This document shows, in pieces, positions 49,901 to 59,242 of a stretch of DNA of 64,000 nt. Location: contig NC_064044.1 of assembly GCF_932526225.1 (NCBI RefSeq), positions 997,001-1,061,000 on the forward strand, written 5' to 3'. Each line of letters starts with the position of its first letter. Positions within the stretch are counted from its first letter, which is position 1. The notes under the pieces are model-generated. The model worked only from the letters and a program-made list of their open reading frames with translations, had not been told where the DNA came from and ran no database searches. Source of the DNA: Nematostella vectensis (taxonomy: Eukaryota; Cnidaria; Anthozoa; Actiniaria; Edwardsiidae). The translations under genes were made by a program, and so were the position numbers.

Positions 49901-51514
49901 CTGTACCTTAGTTTCATGTGAGCAAGGCAGTCTATTTCAGGTTGCCATCTTTTTAAATCAGACGACAAAGTCATCTCGCAAAATTAGGTTGACTTTAAGG
50001 ACATAGTTTTGACAAAAAAATCCTAAATAACACCACTAAAATTAATCACAATTATTCAGAAGTCCTTAAAAATCAAAAGAAATATATAATGCTTTTGAAA
50101 GACACACACTTAATAAAATGCAGCTAAGAAACCCTACCCTTTTTTCCTGATTTTTTCACCAGAAACCCATAAAAAGGTTTTACTTGCTTATCTTTACTTA
50201 CTTAAATATGGTACATCATGTTCACTGTCTTATGGACTAGTCATTTGACACCCCACCCCCACCCCCACCCCCATGGTCCCTGGGAAGTGTGGGGTTAACG
50301 TAGGGGTTTAGAGCACTTTTGAACAAGAATCTGTCCCGAGGGGGGTGGGGGAATTGACAGATTTTGACTCTTAGACTTGTCCCCTCCCCCAAAGGGGGCT
50401 TTGAGATGGCCTGAGAAGCTTGGGAACAAATGAATAATCACATAATGTACTTAAAAATCGTGTCACTTTCTGGTTTGAGACTCTTTCTCAGAGCAAAAAT
50501 GAATATGAATTATAACTAGATGAAAATAACTTATTTTTCCATTTTTGTGTAACTGTTATCTTCAAGGTTATTAGTACAAATTCACTGAAGTGTACTGGCT
50601 TTGAAAGATAAAGGCTTTTTTTTCAGATGACTTGATTTCGACATCGGGTAGTTCAATTGACTAGTGCATTAGTGTCACTGTCTTAAAGCCCCATTGTCAC
50701 CAGTTTACTTCCGGACACTAAGGTGCGGGATTGACGAATAGACAGAATATACACTTGTCTATTTAGGTTGTCTATTATGTATAAATATACAGAAGGATCT
50801 ACAGTTTAGAATAGACAGAATATACACTTGTCTATTTAGATTGTCTAAAAGATCTACATTCTGTCTATTCTGCATATTTTGAACGGTCTATTTCGTCTAT
50901 TCAGTATATTGTGAACAGGTGTCTATTCAAATGGAATTGTTTATTTGAGTTTATTTAATGCAAACGTACAAAGGCTTTAATCGATAAATGAACAAATCCA
51001 GCACTATTCCACTGCGAATCTCAAACCTACAAATTTAAAAACTTTCAAAAAGGAAACATAATTAAAAAAAGGACATTTACAAACAGGAGTTTACAATAGG
51101 TTATTTCTCTTTAAATCACACTCGAGATCTTTGTAGTTGACTGCTTCGTTCTAAATATACAGAATAGATACTAGCTGTCTATGGACAGTAAATTGACGTA
51201 TAAAGTGTAGAATTAGATAGAATGATATTGGTACAGTGCTGCTGAGTTCTAAATATACAAAATAGATAGTAGATGTATATAGACAGTCAATTGACGTATA
51301 AAGTGTATAAATAGACATAATAGACATTGGTAAAGTGCTGCTTGACTTGAAAGGCGGTGCCGGAGATTACAAGCTCACAGAACTCACCAGTTATAAGCAC
51401 AATCTTCCCTTTGACTTCTTTATCGGCCACTGGGAATACACTCCTGTAGCAACTCTCAAGTACAACACAGAAAACCTGGTAGATCAACACGAATATTTCT
51501 GAAATTAACGACAT
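40971..51514 (-). CDS. SDR16C-like short-chain dehydrogenase/reductase (retinol or hydroxysteroid type)
   Basis: Six coding exons (minus): 51514-51388, 49321-49238, 44416-44178, 42775-42531, 41850-41725, 41067-40971; 918 nt, 305 aa, phases consistent. A hydrophobic N-terminal segment (about 4-20) suggests anchoring to ER or lipid-droplet membrane. The Rossmann motif is T42-G43...G47-L-G49, followed by LVLWDIN. NNAG is at 119-122; the catalytic tetrad is N144, S172, Y185, K189 (ISSVSG, YCASK). The C-terminus reads [20 protein letters not shown]. The layout matches the RDHE2/HSD17B11/13 group, which oxidises retinol or 17-beta-hydroxysteroids with NAD(P); the substrate cannot be told from sequence. 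Intron 2 holds a whole LTR retrotransposon in the same orientation. The stop codon lies in the first unit of a 41-bp array. It is divergently paired with SMNDC1. Confidence 0.93.
41211..41245. mobile_element. Left end of the CAGGGGCGG MITE family
   Basis: CAGGGGCGGCGCACAGGGAG resembles the ends at 22153 and 56851. No matching right end was found, so it is probably truncated. Confidence 0.4.
43245..43325. repeat. Short CCATGG-centred repeat
   Basis: GTCCATGGACT/C occurs four times within 80 bp in SDR intron 3. The motif is palindromic, so short cruciforms are possible. No function assigned. Confidence 0.6.
43867..44054. mobile_element. 188-bp TIR MITE in SDR intron 3
   Basis: Ends are about 30-bp inverted repeats (AAAATGTTTGTATTAAAACC on the left; GGTTTTGATACAAATGTTTT on the right, with CGACCCCAG/CTGGGGTCG inside). 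Nearby, GGAGAAATAGTAAAAA occurs both at 43671 and inside the element. Confidence 0.65.
44813..44965 (-). repeat. 3' LTR (153 bp)
   Basis: Direct repeat of 49043-49195 without differences; preceded on the element strand by the purine tract. Confidence 0.97.
45048..49010 (-). CDS. Gag-Pol polyprotein of the Ty3/gypsy element
   Basis: A single 1320-codon frame without stops; the start codon is 32 nt inside the 5' LTR. Order seen: Gag/capsid-like helical region (about 1-165); two CCHC knuckles (211-224 and 231-244); aspartic protease with DTGA (297-300) and ILGRNWL; reverse transcriptase (about 425-640) with LDLKHAY and YIDD (576-579); RNase H (about 715-840) with D725, E767, D792; integrase with the His/Cys knuckle ending C975-x2-C978 and DDE residues D1006, D1059, E1095; then a basic chromatin-facing tail. 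RT-RNaseH-IN order places it in Ty3/gypsy. Gag and Pol are fused in one frame, with no frameshift or envelope gene. All key residues are present, so it may be functional. Confidence 0.97.
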   Translation of the reverse strand: MSVIGQLREFDRQKESFEAYIERLENFMKANGVRKENEVAVLLTAIGPETYGLLRNLLTPEKPDTKTYKDLVDILSGHLHPKPLVIAERFNFHNRFRHDSETVADFGAQLKKLSTHCEFGTFQDEALRDRFVCGLRQEAIQRKLLTEKTLTFAKALEIAQSMEMAESKSSELKGSGSSGSGCVEEVHQLGKKPQKHKKFTQNKGGKPKTACHRCGSAEHDGKSCKYKKYKCDNCGKVGHLKRVCQSKECKETKYVEVSVDNNQEDESLGFFSTREPSSKAVTVTITVNGKEIPMEVDTGAARTVIPEKLFKENFGHLKLKNASTSLKTYSGTVLPLIGETEVLVEYEGQSAKLPLIVAKVESKPAILGRNWLSVVKLNWEHLFSVSSSDLVHELTARFKGVFGTGLGKIKEFQARINVQPEATPRFHKARPVPYALKPAVEAELDRMEKEGIVTKVSHSEWAAPLVVVPKADGGVRLCGDYKVTVNPVLDVDQYPLPNPQDLLSALAGGTKFSKLDLKHAYQQLPLGEESKKFLTVNTCKGLYQYNRLPFGVASAPAVFQSTIDTILKGIDGVVCYIDDILITGRNDREHKARLEAVLERLEKYGISLKLSKCSFLEDRVGFLGHVIDAEGVHPSPEKVRAVVDAPAPTNVTELRSFLGMLQYYGKFLPNLSTLLHPLNNLLRDGVEWSWLPECEQAFTSAKELLQSAKVLTHYDVNLPIKLACDASPYGIGAVISHVMPGGEERPIAFASRTLTGSEKNYAQLEKEALSIIYGVKKFHQFLYGRRFILETDHKPLLTILGPKSAIPTLAAARLQRWALILASHQYDVVYRKGVDHSNADGLSRLPVDKPRVSEETEIYHFSYVDDLPVTAKDIAMETRKDSVLSKVLHYVKSGWPQQTQEEELRPYFNRRLELSVEQDCVLWGLRVIIPEAFQEKILHDLHADHPGMCRMKSLARSYLWWPKLDQAIENMVHNCEACQSVRKQPATAPLIPWKWPVRVWQRVHMDYAVKDGVNFFVVVDAHSKWPEIIATSSTTAPKTIEMLAGLFASHGLPEEMVSDNGPPIISSEQDMFMKSNGIRHTRVPRYHPASNGEAERYVQTLKQALLTSKFDQGKSLQQRLSSFLFSYRNTPHTVTGQTPAELFLKRKPRTRLALLQPNLAQHVEERQMKEKQQHDGGRTKTREFLPGDIVLVRNFRGKHKWDKGTVILRIGPLAYQIRIGGRMCHVHVDHLLAAGDAEHTSPPTTATAMTGSGFVLPSTPVVSSKPILPEPEVTPLPEVSPKSSETVVPTCTTESPPAVASTPVRCYPRRTPKPVVHLDL
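49043..49195 (-). repeat. 5' LTR (153 bp)
   Basis: Identical to the 3' LTR. It is very short for an animal gypsy element, leaving little room for promoter and polyadenylation signals. Confidence 0.97.
49322..51387 (-). other. SDR intron 1
   Basis: No confirmed gene inside. Two plus-strand ORFs (49536-49751, with a hydrophobic start and four cysteines, and 49782-50006) are too weak to call. A left end of the TTAA MITE is at 50687. From 50740 onward are repeats built on TAGACAGAATATACACTTG and a tandem duplication of about 90 bp at 51150-51340 next to exon 1. Confidence 0.6.
50687..50720. mobile_element. TTAA MITE, truncated copy 3
   Basis: AGCCCCATTGTCACCAGTTT plus ACTTCCGG after TTAA at 50683-50686 matches the ends of the elements at 3058 and 34730. 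The rest is absent or replaced by other repeats. Confidence 0.65.
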
Positions 51515-51648
51515 GTCTATAGACTTGCAGCGACAGGCGCATATTTACACAGGGTACCCACACACGGATCCCTGTGGTTAACATCCGGGTATTGCTGATC
51601 CAGAACCTCGCATCCGCCTCGTTCTGGTGAAACAGGAAGCTTTTCAAT
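51515..51648. promoter_or_regulatory. Bidirectional promoter between SDR and SMNDC1
   Basis: Only 134 bp separate the two divergent start codons (51514 minus, 51649 plus). Both genes must start transcription here or from within untranslated exons further out. No TATA box is evident. Shared regulation is inference. Confidence 0.7.
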
Positions 51649-54600
51649 ATGGCGGATCCGAAAGAACTCCAGACAAATCTTACTCAATATCGCGCTCAAC
51701 TCAGTCAGGTAATCATTCTACGATGCGTAAAGAAACTGAACACAATTTACAAACTTAGAGAAAACTAGATATGGTCGACTTTTATGATTTGGTCGAAACT
51801 AACGATGTTTAAACTCTGATAAAATTGTTCGAAAATGCCAAATTTTGGCATCGTCTTTGATAGAGAATGCTCTTTTTCGTCTGTGAAATTGAATAGTCGG
51901 AAGGTTTTGGCCCAAAATACAGTTCAACGGGTGATTGGGGTAGGAATGAACCCGTTTATTTTACAACTTTGCAATATAAACAAACTTGACACTGACGTTT
52001 CTTGAATTCCTTACAGAGGAAGTTTTGTAAAAGCGGCCATTGCGATGTTTCTTATAATGTTTGATGTAAGAAACAATTTGTAATAACCAAATAATCGGGT
52101 TCTTTACTCGAAAGGTTGATGCTGCTCTTACAACAGATCCTGATAACGAGGAGTTGTTGAAGTTAAAACAGGATTTAGAGGTGAGGAAAAGTATACAATA
52201 TAGTATTCATATCCCAGACAATCATCTATTTCCTTGGCCAAACAAGACACAAGTCAGTGCAAGTAACAAGTTTTGACTTGCACTAGCTTGCATTAAGTGG
52301 CCAAATGAAACACAAGTGATGCAAATTGGAAAACTTGATTTCAAGATTTAAACCCAACACTAGTCAATGCAAGGTGTTTATCAAACACAACAATGAGGCA
52401 CAACTATGAGGCACTGTATATAGGTTACCATACATGCATCTGTTTGATAACTATGAGGCACTGTATATAGGTTACCATACATGCATCTGTTTGACGACTT
52501 TGAGGCACTGTATATAGGTTACCATACATGCATCTGTTTGATAACTATGAGGCACTGTATATAGGTTACCATACATGCGTCTGTTTGACGACTATGAGGC
52601 ACTGTATATAGGTTATATACAATGGAATACAATGGATTTTTACATTGCAAACTTGCCTGATATTGAGGTGTATTTTGTTGTTGTTCACAGGAAGTTATTA
52701 ATTTGACTTTGGATCTGTTGAAAGTTAATGTGGTAAGTGTTCTACATTTTTCCTTATCATTTCAAAGTGATGTACCGATATTTTAGGAAATATGGAAAAA
52801 ATGATATGGCTTTTTTTCTGTTTTCCATTTATTCTTTAAAGAACACTGTATTGTATTACAGATAGTCAGTCAACCACTCTATTGTTTATATTTGTAAAAG
52901 AAATTATTTTAAAATAGCCATGTACACATCAAAAGTATTAGAAAATATCTCAGTCATATGACTTGAATTCACAGATTGAAATGGATTCTTTGTATAATTT
53001 GTATTGTGTACATATACTGTATCATTGGTCTTCGTATAACAATGAGAAAATGGCCGAGAGTTATCTTTAGGTACTGTATATTAGGATTCCTGAAACTAGT
53101 CTCCCTTACTCTATTCATGTAAAACTGGCTACTGTACATCGCAAAATCCCTGAATGCCATTAGGGTTGCAGATGAATAGTACATTACTCCCTATATTCTT
53201 ATGGAACTGGCTAACATGTTTCTTGTGACTATGCATTCAGTGCCTTTCCATCCGTTAAGATCTGCAACTCTCTAGCTGTTTTTATGTATATTTGTACAGA
53301 AAGTTCCCGAGGCAGAGCTACCCAACGCTAAGTGGAAGGTTGGACACAGATGCCAAGCTGTTTGGACACAGGATGGCAAGTAAGAACATCAAAATCGTGA
53401 TTTTGTTCAACAAACAAACAAACAACGTCATCAAACAAGCAGTCGCAACTTGCACATGACAGGGTTTTAGCCAAGTGCTTGCAGCTGTCAGTATTCTTTG
53501 AACCTTGGGCAATAATTTCCAACTGCAAAACCATTTTATTTTTTGTTTTAAACGGTTATTTACAACTGCAAAACCATTTTAAAATTTAAAAAATGGTTTT
53601 GCAGTTGGAAATGTGATGAGAGTTCACAGAATATTGACAATTGCAGTAGCTTGGCTTAAACCCTGTTACCATGTGTCCAAGTTGCAGATGGTATTATAAT
53701 ATTTCAACTCCTATTTTCAGCTACTACCCTGCCACTATTGACCTCATATCAGATGACCTTTCAACATGCACTGTCACCTTTGATTACGGAAACACAGAAA
53801 TTGTTAAGGTTTGTACAGCATTTTTGTTCTGCTTTGTCTGTGGATCAGGTGGTAAGGAATTGTCTCATGTACCGTCTCATGTGATCATGTTCATTTGTTT
53901 TTCCTGTTCAGCTAGAATCACTAAAAGATCATCTTTATTTGGTTTTCCTATCCAGCTAGATTCATTAAAAGATATATCTGCAGCTTCCGCCGGTGACAAG
54001 AGACCCAGTGATAATCAAGAATCCAGTTCAAGTAAAAAAATATCCAGGTATCTTTAAGTTTTACTTGAGCTATAATTTCTGCACTTTTAACATTTCTTTT
54101 CTTATTCCTATTGCTTTATGTAATTCCATGTTTCCATCTAAACAGGCACAGGGGAGGGGAGGGGATTGGGCCCACCACTTTTGTGACACAAACAAATACC
54201 ATGAAAATGCAATGATTTAATTTTTTTAGCGTTCACGGTAATGAATCCTGCATTCCTATTGACTAATAGAGCGGTCCGGAGATTGAGATGTTTTCGCTGG
54301 AGCTAGAAAAAAAAGTTTTTTTCCCGGGTTAAAGATGGTCTGTATCGTGAAATACTGTGATCTCAGCCTTAAAAATAGTAGATTTTTCAAGACCTTGGTC
54401 TGGTATTTCACGATACGGCCCTCCCCCAGCAAATAACCCCTATTTATTCCTTTTTTGATTTTTCAATATGAATTTTTTTTTTCAATTTTCAACCCACCCA
54501 CTTTTCACTATGCTCCCCAGTCCCTGCTCAAATGAATATTGTTTAGACATGTTTATTTTGTATGTCTTAGGAAAGAAAAGGATCAACTAAGAGAACAGAA

Positions 54601-57408
54601 ACGGAAGAAAATGGCCAAGAAACAACTGAGAATGAAGGTACCAAACTATTATGGTATTATCCATTAATTTCACAAAACACTGATATAGAGATAACTTCAA
54701 TAAATATAAAATTCATGCATACATTTTTTATGCACAAATTAAGAAGTATCTACATACATAACAAGGAACAAGCGAGTGTGTTTTCTGATATGCATTAAAA
54801 GTGTTAATAAAATTTGTACTAAATATTTTTCAGTCTGTAGTTTATTTATCTCAAAGATACTTAGGTTTTTGAAAGCAAACTTTCAAAAGAATACAGTAAT
54901 TATCATTAGAGGCTTTGTAATTTGACAACTCTCCTCTTGTTTAGCGCAATTCGTATGTCAGATATGTTTCAGAAAATCAATAAATAATGTCCTGAAATTC
55001 TTTTGTGTTGGTTTAATAGCTCAACCCTAATCCTGAGGGACATTTGTACACATGTTTTATTCTGTAAAGACATTGTGGGCTCGTAGACATGGAGGAGCTA
55101 AAGATGATTCATGAATGGCCGGGAGAATCAGCACGTAATTCGAATTCAATGCAATTCTCGGTCAAATTTTCGAAATACTCAGCTCCTCTTATGCTTCTAG
55201 ATTTCACATGTGATGCATGGGTCTACTTTAAGTGCCTAAATATGTTTTATTTTTGCCTCTGAATTGTATGATATATAAGCAAATCGAAGACATTTATTTT
55301 CACGTTTTGAGTTCCGTTAGCACCGGCCATCTTTACTTCAGATTTGAATTCAAAAGGTGTCAATTGTGGGCGGTCCTTACCCTTTTATAGCACGGTTTCG
55401 TGTTTAAGTGTGAATTTATATAATCAACAAATTTTGACACCACTTACTTTGTTGGCAGCCATATGCATTTGCCACTCTTGTTTCTGATTTGGCGAACAAA
55501 AATTGATCACTCGTGAAAAACATTGTTCCTCCAATCAGAATCACAAATGGTATTTTTTTTTAAAAAAAATCTCTCTGATTGGCTAAATTCAGCTCATGAA
55601 TAAGAATTTACTAAATAAGATTTCCATGCATACTGTAAGCCTTAGTATGTATGAGATAAATAAAAAAAGGTTTGCTATTCACTATTTGTAACTTTGCGTT
55701 CGAAAAACAGTTCTTTTCTCTTATAATAGGAACTAGAGGAACAAAGAGAGGGGGAAAAGAACAGATGGCTAGACTTCTTCAACAACTCCAAGGTTTGTTG
55801 TTTTATCTGTCTGTCTGCCCGCCCTCCTGTTGTCTGTCAATCTGTCTGTCTGCCAACTCTCCTGTTGTCTGTCAATCTGTCTATCTGCCCACCCTCCTGT
55901 TGTCTGTCAATCTGTCTGCCCGCCCGCCCTCCTGTTGTCTGTCAATCTGTCTGTCTGCCCACCCTCCTGTTATCTATCAATCTGTCTGTCTGCCCGTCCA
56001 CCTGTTTTCTGTCAATCTGTCTGTCTGCCCGTCCATCTGTTTTCTGTCAATCTGTCTGTCTGCCCACCCCCTGTTGTCTGTCAATCTGTCTGTCTGCCAA
56101 TCCGTCTGTTGTCTGTCAATCTGTCTGTCTGCCCGCCCTCCTGTTGTCTGTCAATCTGTCTGTCTGCTGCCCGCCCGTCTGTTGTCTGTCAATCCGTCTG
56201 TCCGCCCGTCTGTTGTCTGTCAATCTGTCTGTCTGCCCGCCCATCTGTTGTCTCTCAATCTGTCTGTCTGCTAGCTAATCTGTTATCTATTAATCTGTCT
56301 GTTTACCCGTCCGTCTGTTGTCTGTCAATCTGTTTGTCTGCTAGCCCGTCTGTTATCTATAAATCCGTCTGTCTGCCCGCCCCCCTGTTGTCTGTCTGCC
56401 CGTCCGTCTGTTGTCTGTCAATCTGTTTGTCTGCTAGCCTGTCTGTTATCTATCAATCTGTCTGTCTGTCCACCCGTTGTCTGTCAATCTGTCTGTCTGC
56501 CCGCCCATCTGTTGTATGTCAATCTGTCTGTCTGTCGGTTGATCTGAATGCTGTTGTATTGTGTTACAGGGAAGTAGTTCAAGCTCAACCAAGTCCAAAC
56601 TGCCAAAGAATTTAAAAGGGGTTACAAAGAAAAGCATTTTCGCGTCACCGGAAACACTCAACGGAAGGGTAAGACTACCATAGATAGGCAATAGTGAAGA
56701 TATAATATCTATATATATAATATATATATCTGTAAGAATTGACGAAGAATACGTGTGCAATATATCAAGCATAAAGCAATATGCATTTAATATGTGCATC
56801 CCTTAATCTAAGAGTCTGGTATTGTTACATTGTACTACAGGCTTTGCGTTCAGGGGCGGATACAGGGGGGGTGGATTGGGTGGATATCCACCCCCCTTTT
56901 TGAGCAAAAAAATTGAAAATTCACTTTGTTTGAAGAAAATAAATGTCTAAGAGACTTGTCTGGCGCGACAAATCCAATTTAGCGTGAAGTATTGTAAGAT
57001 ATATGTAGTGATCCACCAAGAACCACTTGATCAATTATATGCTGTCTATCTGGCCATTTTCCACCCCCCATTTTGAAATCCTGGATCCGCCCCTGGCATT
57101 GCATTAATGTTGCCCAAGATTGTGCTGGTTGAATAAGATGATTTCACAAGATTCGGCCAAGATTTATTTCTTGTGTGTGTATGTCCTGTTTAAATGAGTT
57201 TTGTTACGAGGCTTTGCACAGTATCCATTTTCTGTTATTATATCCTGTTATTCTCTGTATACTGTAGGTGGCTGTCGGGACGTCCCTTGTTTTCATATTG
57301 TGTTATTATATCCTGTTATTCCCTGTATAGGTGGGTGTTGGAACGTGCGGGATTGGTGACAAGCCGATGACATCGTTCAAGCAAGACAAAGTGGTCTACA
57401 AGAAATAG
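51649..57408 (+). CDS. SMNDC1: Survival motor neuron domain-containing protein 1 (SPF30), splicing factor
   Basis: Ten coding exons: 51649-51708, 52115-52180, 52691-52732, 53300-53379, 53721-53808, 53956-54047, 54571-54637, 55730-55792, 56570-56668, 57331-57408; 735 nt, 244 aa (human about 238). N-terminal helix (YRAQLSQVDAAL, EELLKLKQDLEEVINLT); Tudor domain about residues 66-120 (WKVGHRCQAVWTQDG, DYGNTEIV) with aromatic cage residues for dimethylarginine; Lys-rich segment 143-186; conserved tail SIFASPE and VGVGTCGIGDKPMT. The protein helps assemble the mature spliceosome (U4/U6.U5 tri-snRNP joining; family knowledge) in the nucleus. Upstream duplicated acceptors exist at exons 6 and 10, and introns 2 and 8 hold minisatellites. 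Confidence 0.96.
52394..52613. repeat. 47-bp minisatellite in SMNDC1 intron 2, 4-5 copies
   Basis: Same unit as 38405-38918 (GAGGCACTGTATATAGG, CATACATGCATCTGTTTG), same orientation, about 14 kb away. Sequence identity between the loci is high. Confidence 0.95.
53898..53975 (+). repeat. 44-bp duplication of the SMNDC1 exon 6 acceptor
   Basis: CAGCTAGAATCACTAAAAGA (acceptor AG ending 53911) precedes CAGCTAGATTCATTAAAAGA (true acceptor, exon start 53956). Using the first copy adds 44 nt and soon reaches a TAG, so it would give a truncated product. Confidence 0.85.
55808..56550. repeat. CTGT-rich minisatellite in SMNDC1 intron 8
   Basis: About 35-bp units with CTGTCAATCTGTCTGTCTGC and CCTGTTGTCTG. 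It begins about 15 bp after the exon 8 donor (55793). It resembles the array in E2F intron 3. Cys/Leu/Ser-rich ORFs here are repeat artefacts. Confidence 0.93.
56851..57095. mobile_element. CAGGGGCGG MITE in SMNDC1 intron 9
   Basis: 245 bp with inverted ends CAGGGGCGGATACAGG / CCTGGATCCGCCCCTG. The flanks GCGTT and GCATT differ by one base and could be an aged 5-bp target duplication, as for 22153-22290. Inner arms (CCACCCCCC near both sides) also pair. Confidence 0.7.
57231..57345 (+). repeat. 63-bp duplication of the SMNDC1 exon 10 acceptor
   Basis: TATCCTGTTATTCTCTGTAT..CTGTAG followed by GTGGCTGTCGGGACG precedes the true TATCCTGTTATTCCCTGTATAG and GTGGGTGTTGGAACG by 63 bp. The upstream acceptor keeps frame but reads into the TAG of the real acceptor, giving a premature stop. 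Confidence 0.85.
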
Positions 57409-57450
57409 CATGAGCTAAGCATGGGGGGGGGGGAGAGGGGGAAGGGAGAC

Positions 57451-58022
57451 TTGTATAGCTATGTGGAGAGTTGTATAGCTATGGGGAGACTTGTATAGCT
57501 ATGAAGAGAGTTGTATAGCTATGGAGAGAGTTGTATAGCTATGGAGAGAGTTGTATAGCTATGGGGAGACTTGTATAGCTATGGGGAGACTTGTATAGCT
57601 ATGGGGAGACTTGTATAGCTATGGGGAGACTTGTATAGCTATAGGGAAACTTGTATAGCTATGGAGAGAGTTGTATAGCTATGGAGAGAGTTGTATAGCT
57701 ATGAAGAGAGTTGTATAGCTATGGTTAGAGTTGTATAGCTATGGAGATAGTTGTATAGCTATGGGGAGAGTTGTATAGCTATGGAGAGAGTTGTATAGCT
57801 ATGGAGAGAGTTGTATAGCTATGGAGAGAGTTGTATAGCTATGGAGAGAGTTGTATAGCTATGGAGAGAGTTGTATAGCTATGAAGAGAGTTGTATAGCT
57901 ATGGTTAGAGTTGTATAGCTATGGAGAGAGTTGTATAGCTATGGGGAGACTTGTATAGCTATGGAGAGAGTTGTATAGCTATGGAGAGAGTTGTATAGCT
58001 ATGGAGAGACTTGTATAGCTAT
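57451..58022. repeat. 20-bp minisatellite in the SMNDC1 3' flank, about 28 copies
   Basis: Near-perfect 20-bp period of TTGTATAGCTATGGAGAGAG with GGGGAGAC variants. It starts about 40 bp after the stop codon, so it probably lies in the 3'UTR. The nearest AATAAA on the plus strand is far downstream at 58894-58899. Confidence 0.97.
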
Positions 58023-58787
58023 GACTAACTAGATATGTACATATATGCAGCTGTATGCAGATGCATGTTTCTGCCCAAAGAGGGATATAGCTTGGGCAGA
58101 TGACGGGATTTCTAAAACAGGGCATATACATAGAGCATGCCCTTAGAATACACTAATTTTATCCCTTAAACCACCTTACTAGAGTTATCAAACTCAAGAG
58201 AAAAGCAGAGCATAGGAGTATGTTTTGGATCCCACTTGGACTTTTGGGTATACAGACGAAGCAGTCATAAAACAGCAGGGGGCCTCTAAAACCAATATCA
58301 TATGCATACCAGTTAGTTTCCCTGGCGTTTACAATATAACAGTGCAAAAAACTATCGAATTTTTCATGATTGTACTGGTATTTTTGTAATGTCTGTTTGG
58401 AACTGAAGCTCAAGGGCCACTCATGTTCCATGCCTGAGGAATCTGAAAATGCATAATAGACTCACACAGACTACTCCACCATACACTACTACACTACTTC
58501 CATACACCACCAGTTAAACACACGAAATGATGTTGACAAATGCAATAACATCCTAACTGTTTTACTATGTCGCTTTTAAATGTCTTCAACGGAAGGGGTT
58601 GTATTTGGCTCTTCATATCCTCCTCCTTACACATTATTTCACTGGTCCGTTCTCGGGATAATGGGCCTGTGGTTTTGAATGCTTTTGCTCGCGTAAGTTA
58701 ATTTGCAATTATCTTGTTACTTTTTGCTCGTTTTACATAATGTTTGAAGCTTATCTTATTTTAAAAAGTGCTCGAAATGGGAGAGCC

Positions 58788-58818
<31 letters not shown>

Positions 58819-58954
58819 ACACTCTTTGGAATCCCATAAAGAAATCGGCCCCCTATATAAGTAGCGTCAGTCTAAAATGTCATGCTTTTTGTAAATAAAG
58901 TTTTAGCTGTCGTTTGCTGTGTTCTTTCTACAGTTTATTAAAGCTATTGATCCA
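58023..58954. other. Intergenic DNA, no gene recognised
   Basis: A minus-strand ORF of 90 codons (58159-58431) has no recognised domain. A C-run plus (CA)n tract is at 58787-58820, and an AATAAA at 58894-58899 could end the SMNDC1 transcript. Confidence 0.4.
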
Positions 58955-59242
58955 TAAAGGGGCAGCGTCATGCCACTGCGCATGTCTGGAGTCAGTGTTT
59001 ATTGTAGGCTTTTAAGTGTCTACAAACAGTTGAACTTTTTAAAAGCTGTCAATACCTTATTAAATAATATGCAATATTATATTGAAAACTATGCTTATAG
59101 ACAGTTTGTGTTCATTTCCTTAGAATTTAAGTCTCCCACATGTACCAAAGGCTCATAAGTCAATATTAGAATTAGACTGAAGTTCATTGTTTCCGGGCCA
59201 GAGAGCTATTGAAAAGCTCTTACTGTGACAGTGCCCCTTTAA
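58955..59242. mobile_element. MITE with TTAAAGGGGCA-type ends
   Basis: About 288 bp; left end TAAAGGGGCAGCGTCATG, right end ACTGTGACAGTGCCCCTTTA, an imperfect inverted repeat. A homologous fragment lies at 1626-1700, which shows it is a repeated family. Confidence 0.6.

Noticed and set aside
49536-50006. Two adjacent small plus-strand ORFs, the first with a hydrophobic start and four cysteines
   Set aside because: No conserved domain, no promoter or splice context, and they lie in the SDR intron; kept only as a note.
53671-54057. 128-codon ORF in SMNDC1
   Set aside because: It runs through intron 5 and joins exons 5 and 6 without splicing; the spliced model matches the family.
55672-56615. 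Cys/Leu/Ser-rich ORFs up to 261 codons
   Set aside because: They translate the CTGT-type array in SMNDC1 intron 8; only 55730-55792 and 56570-56668 are exons, in their own frames.
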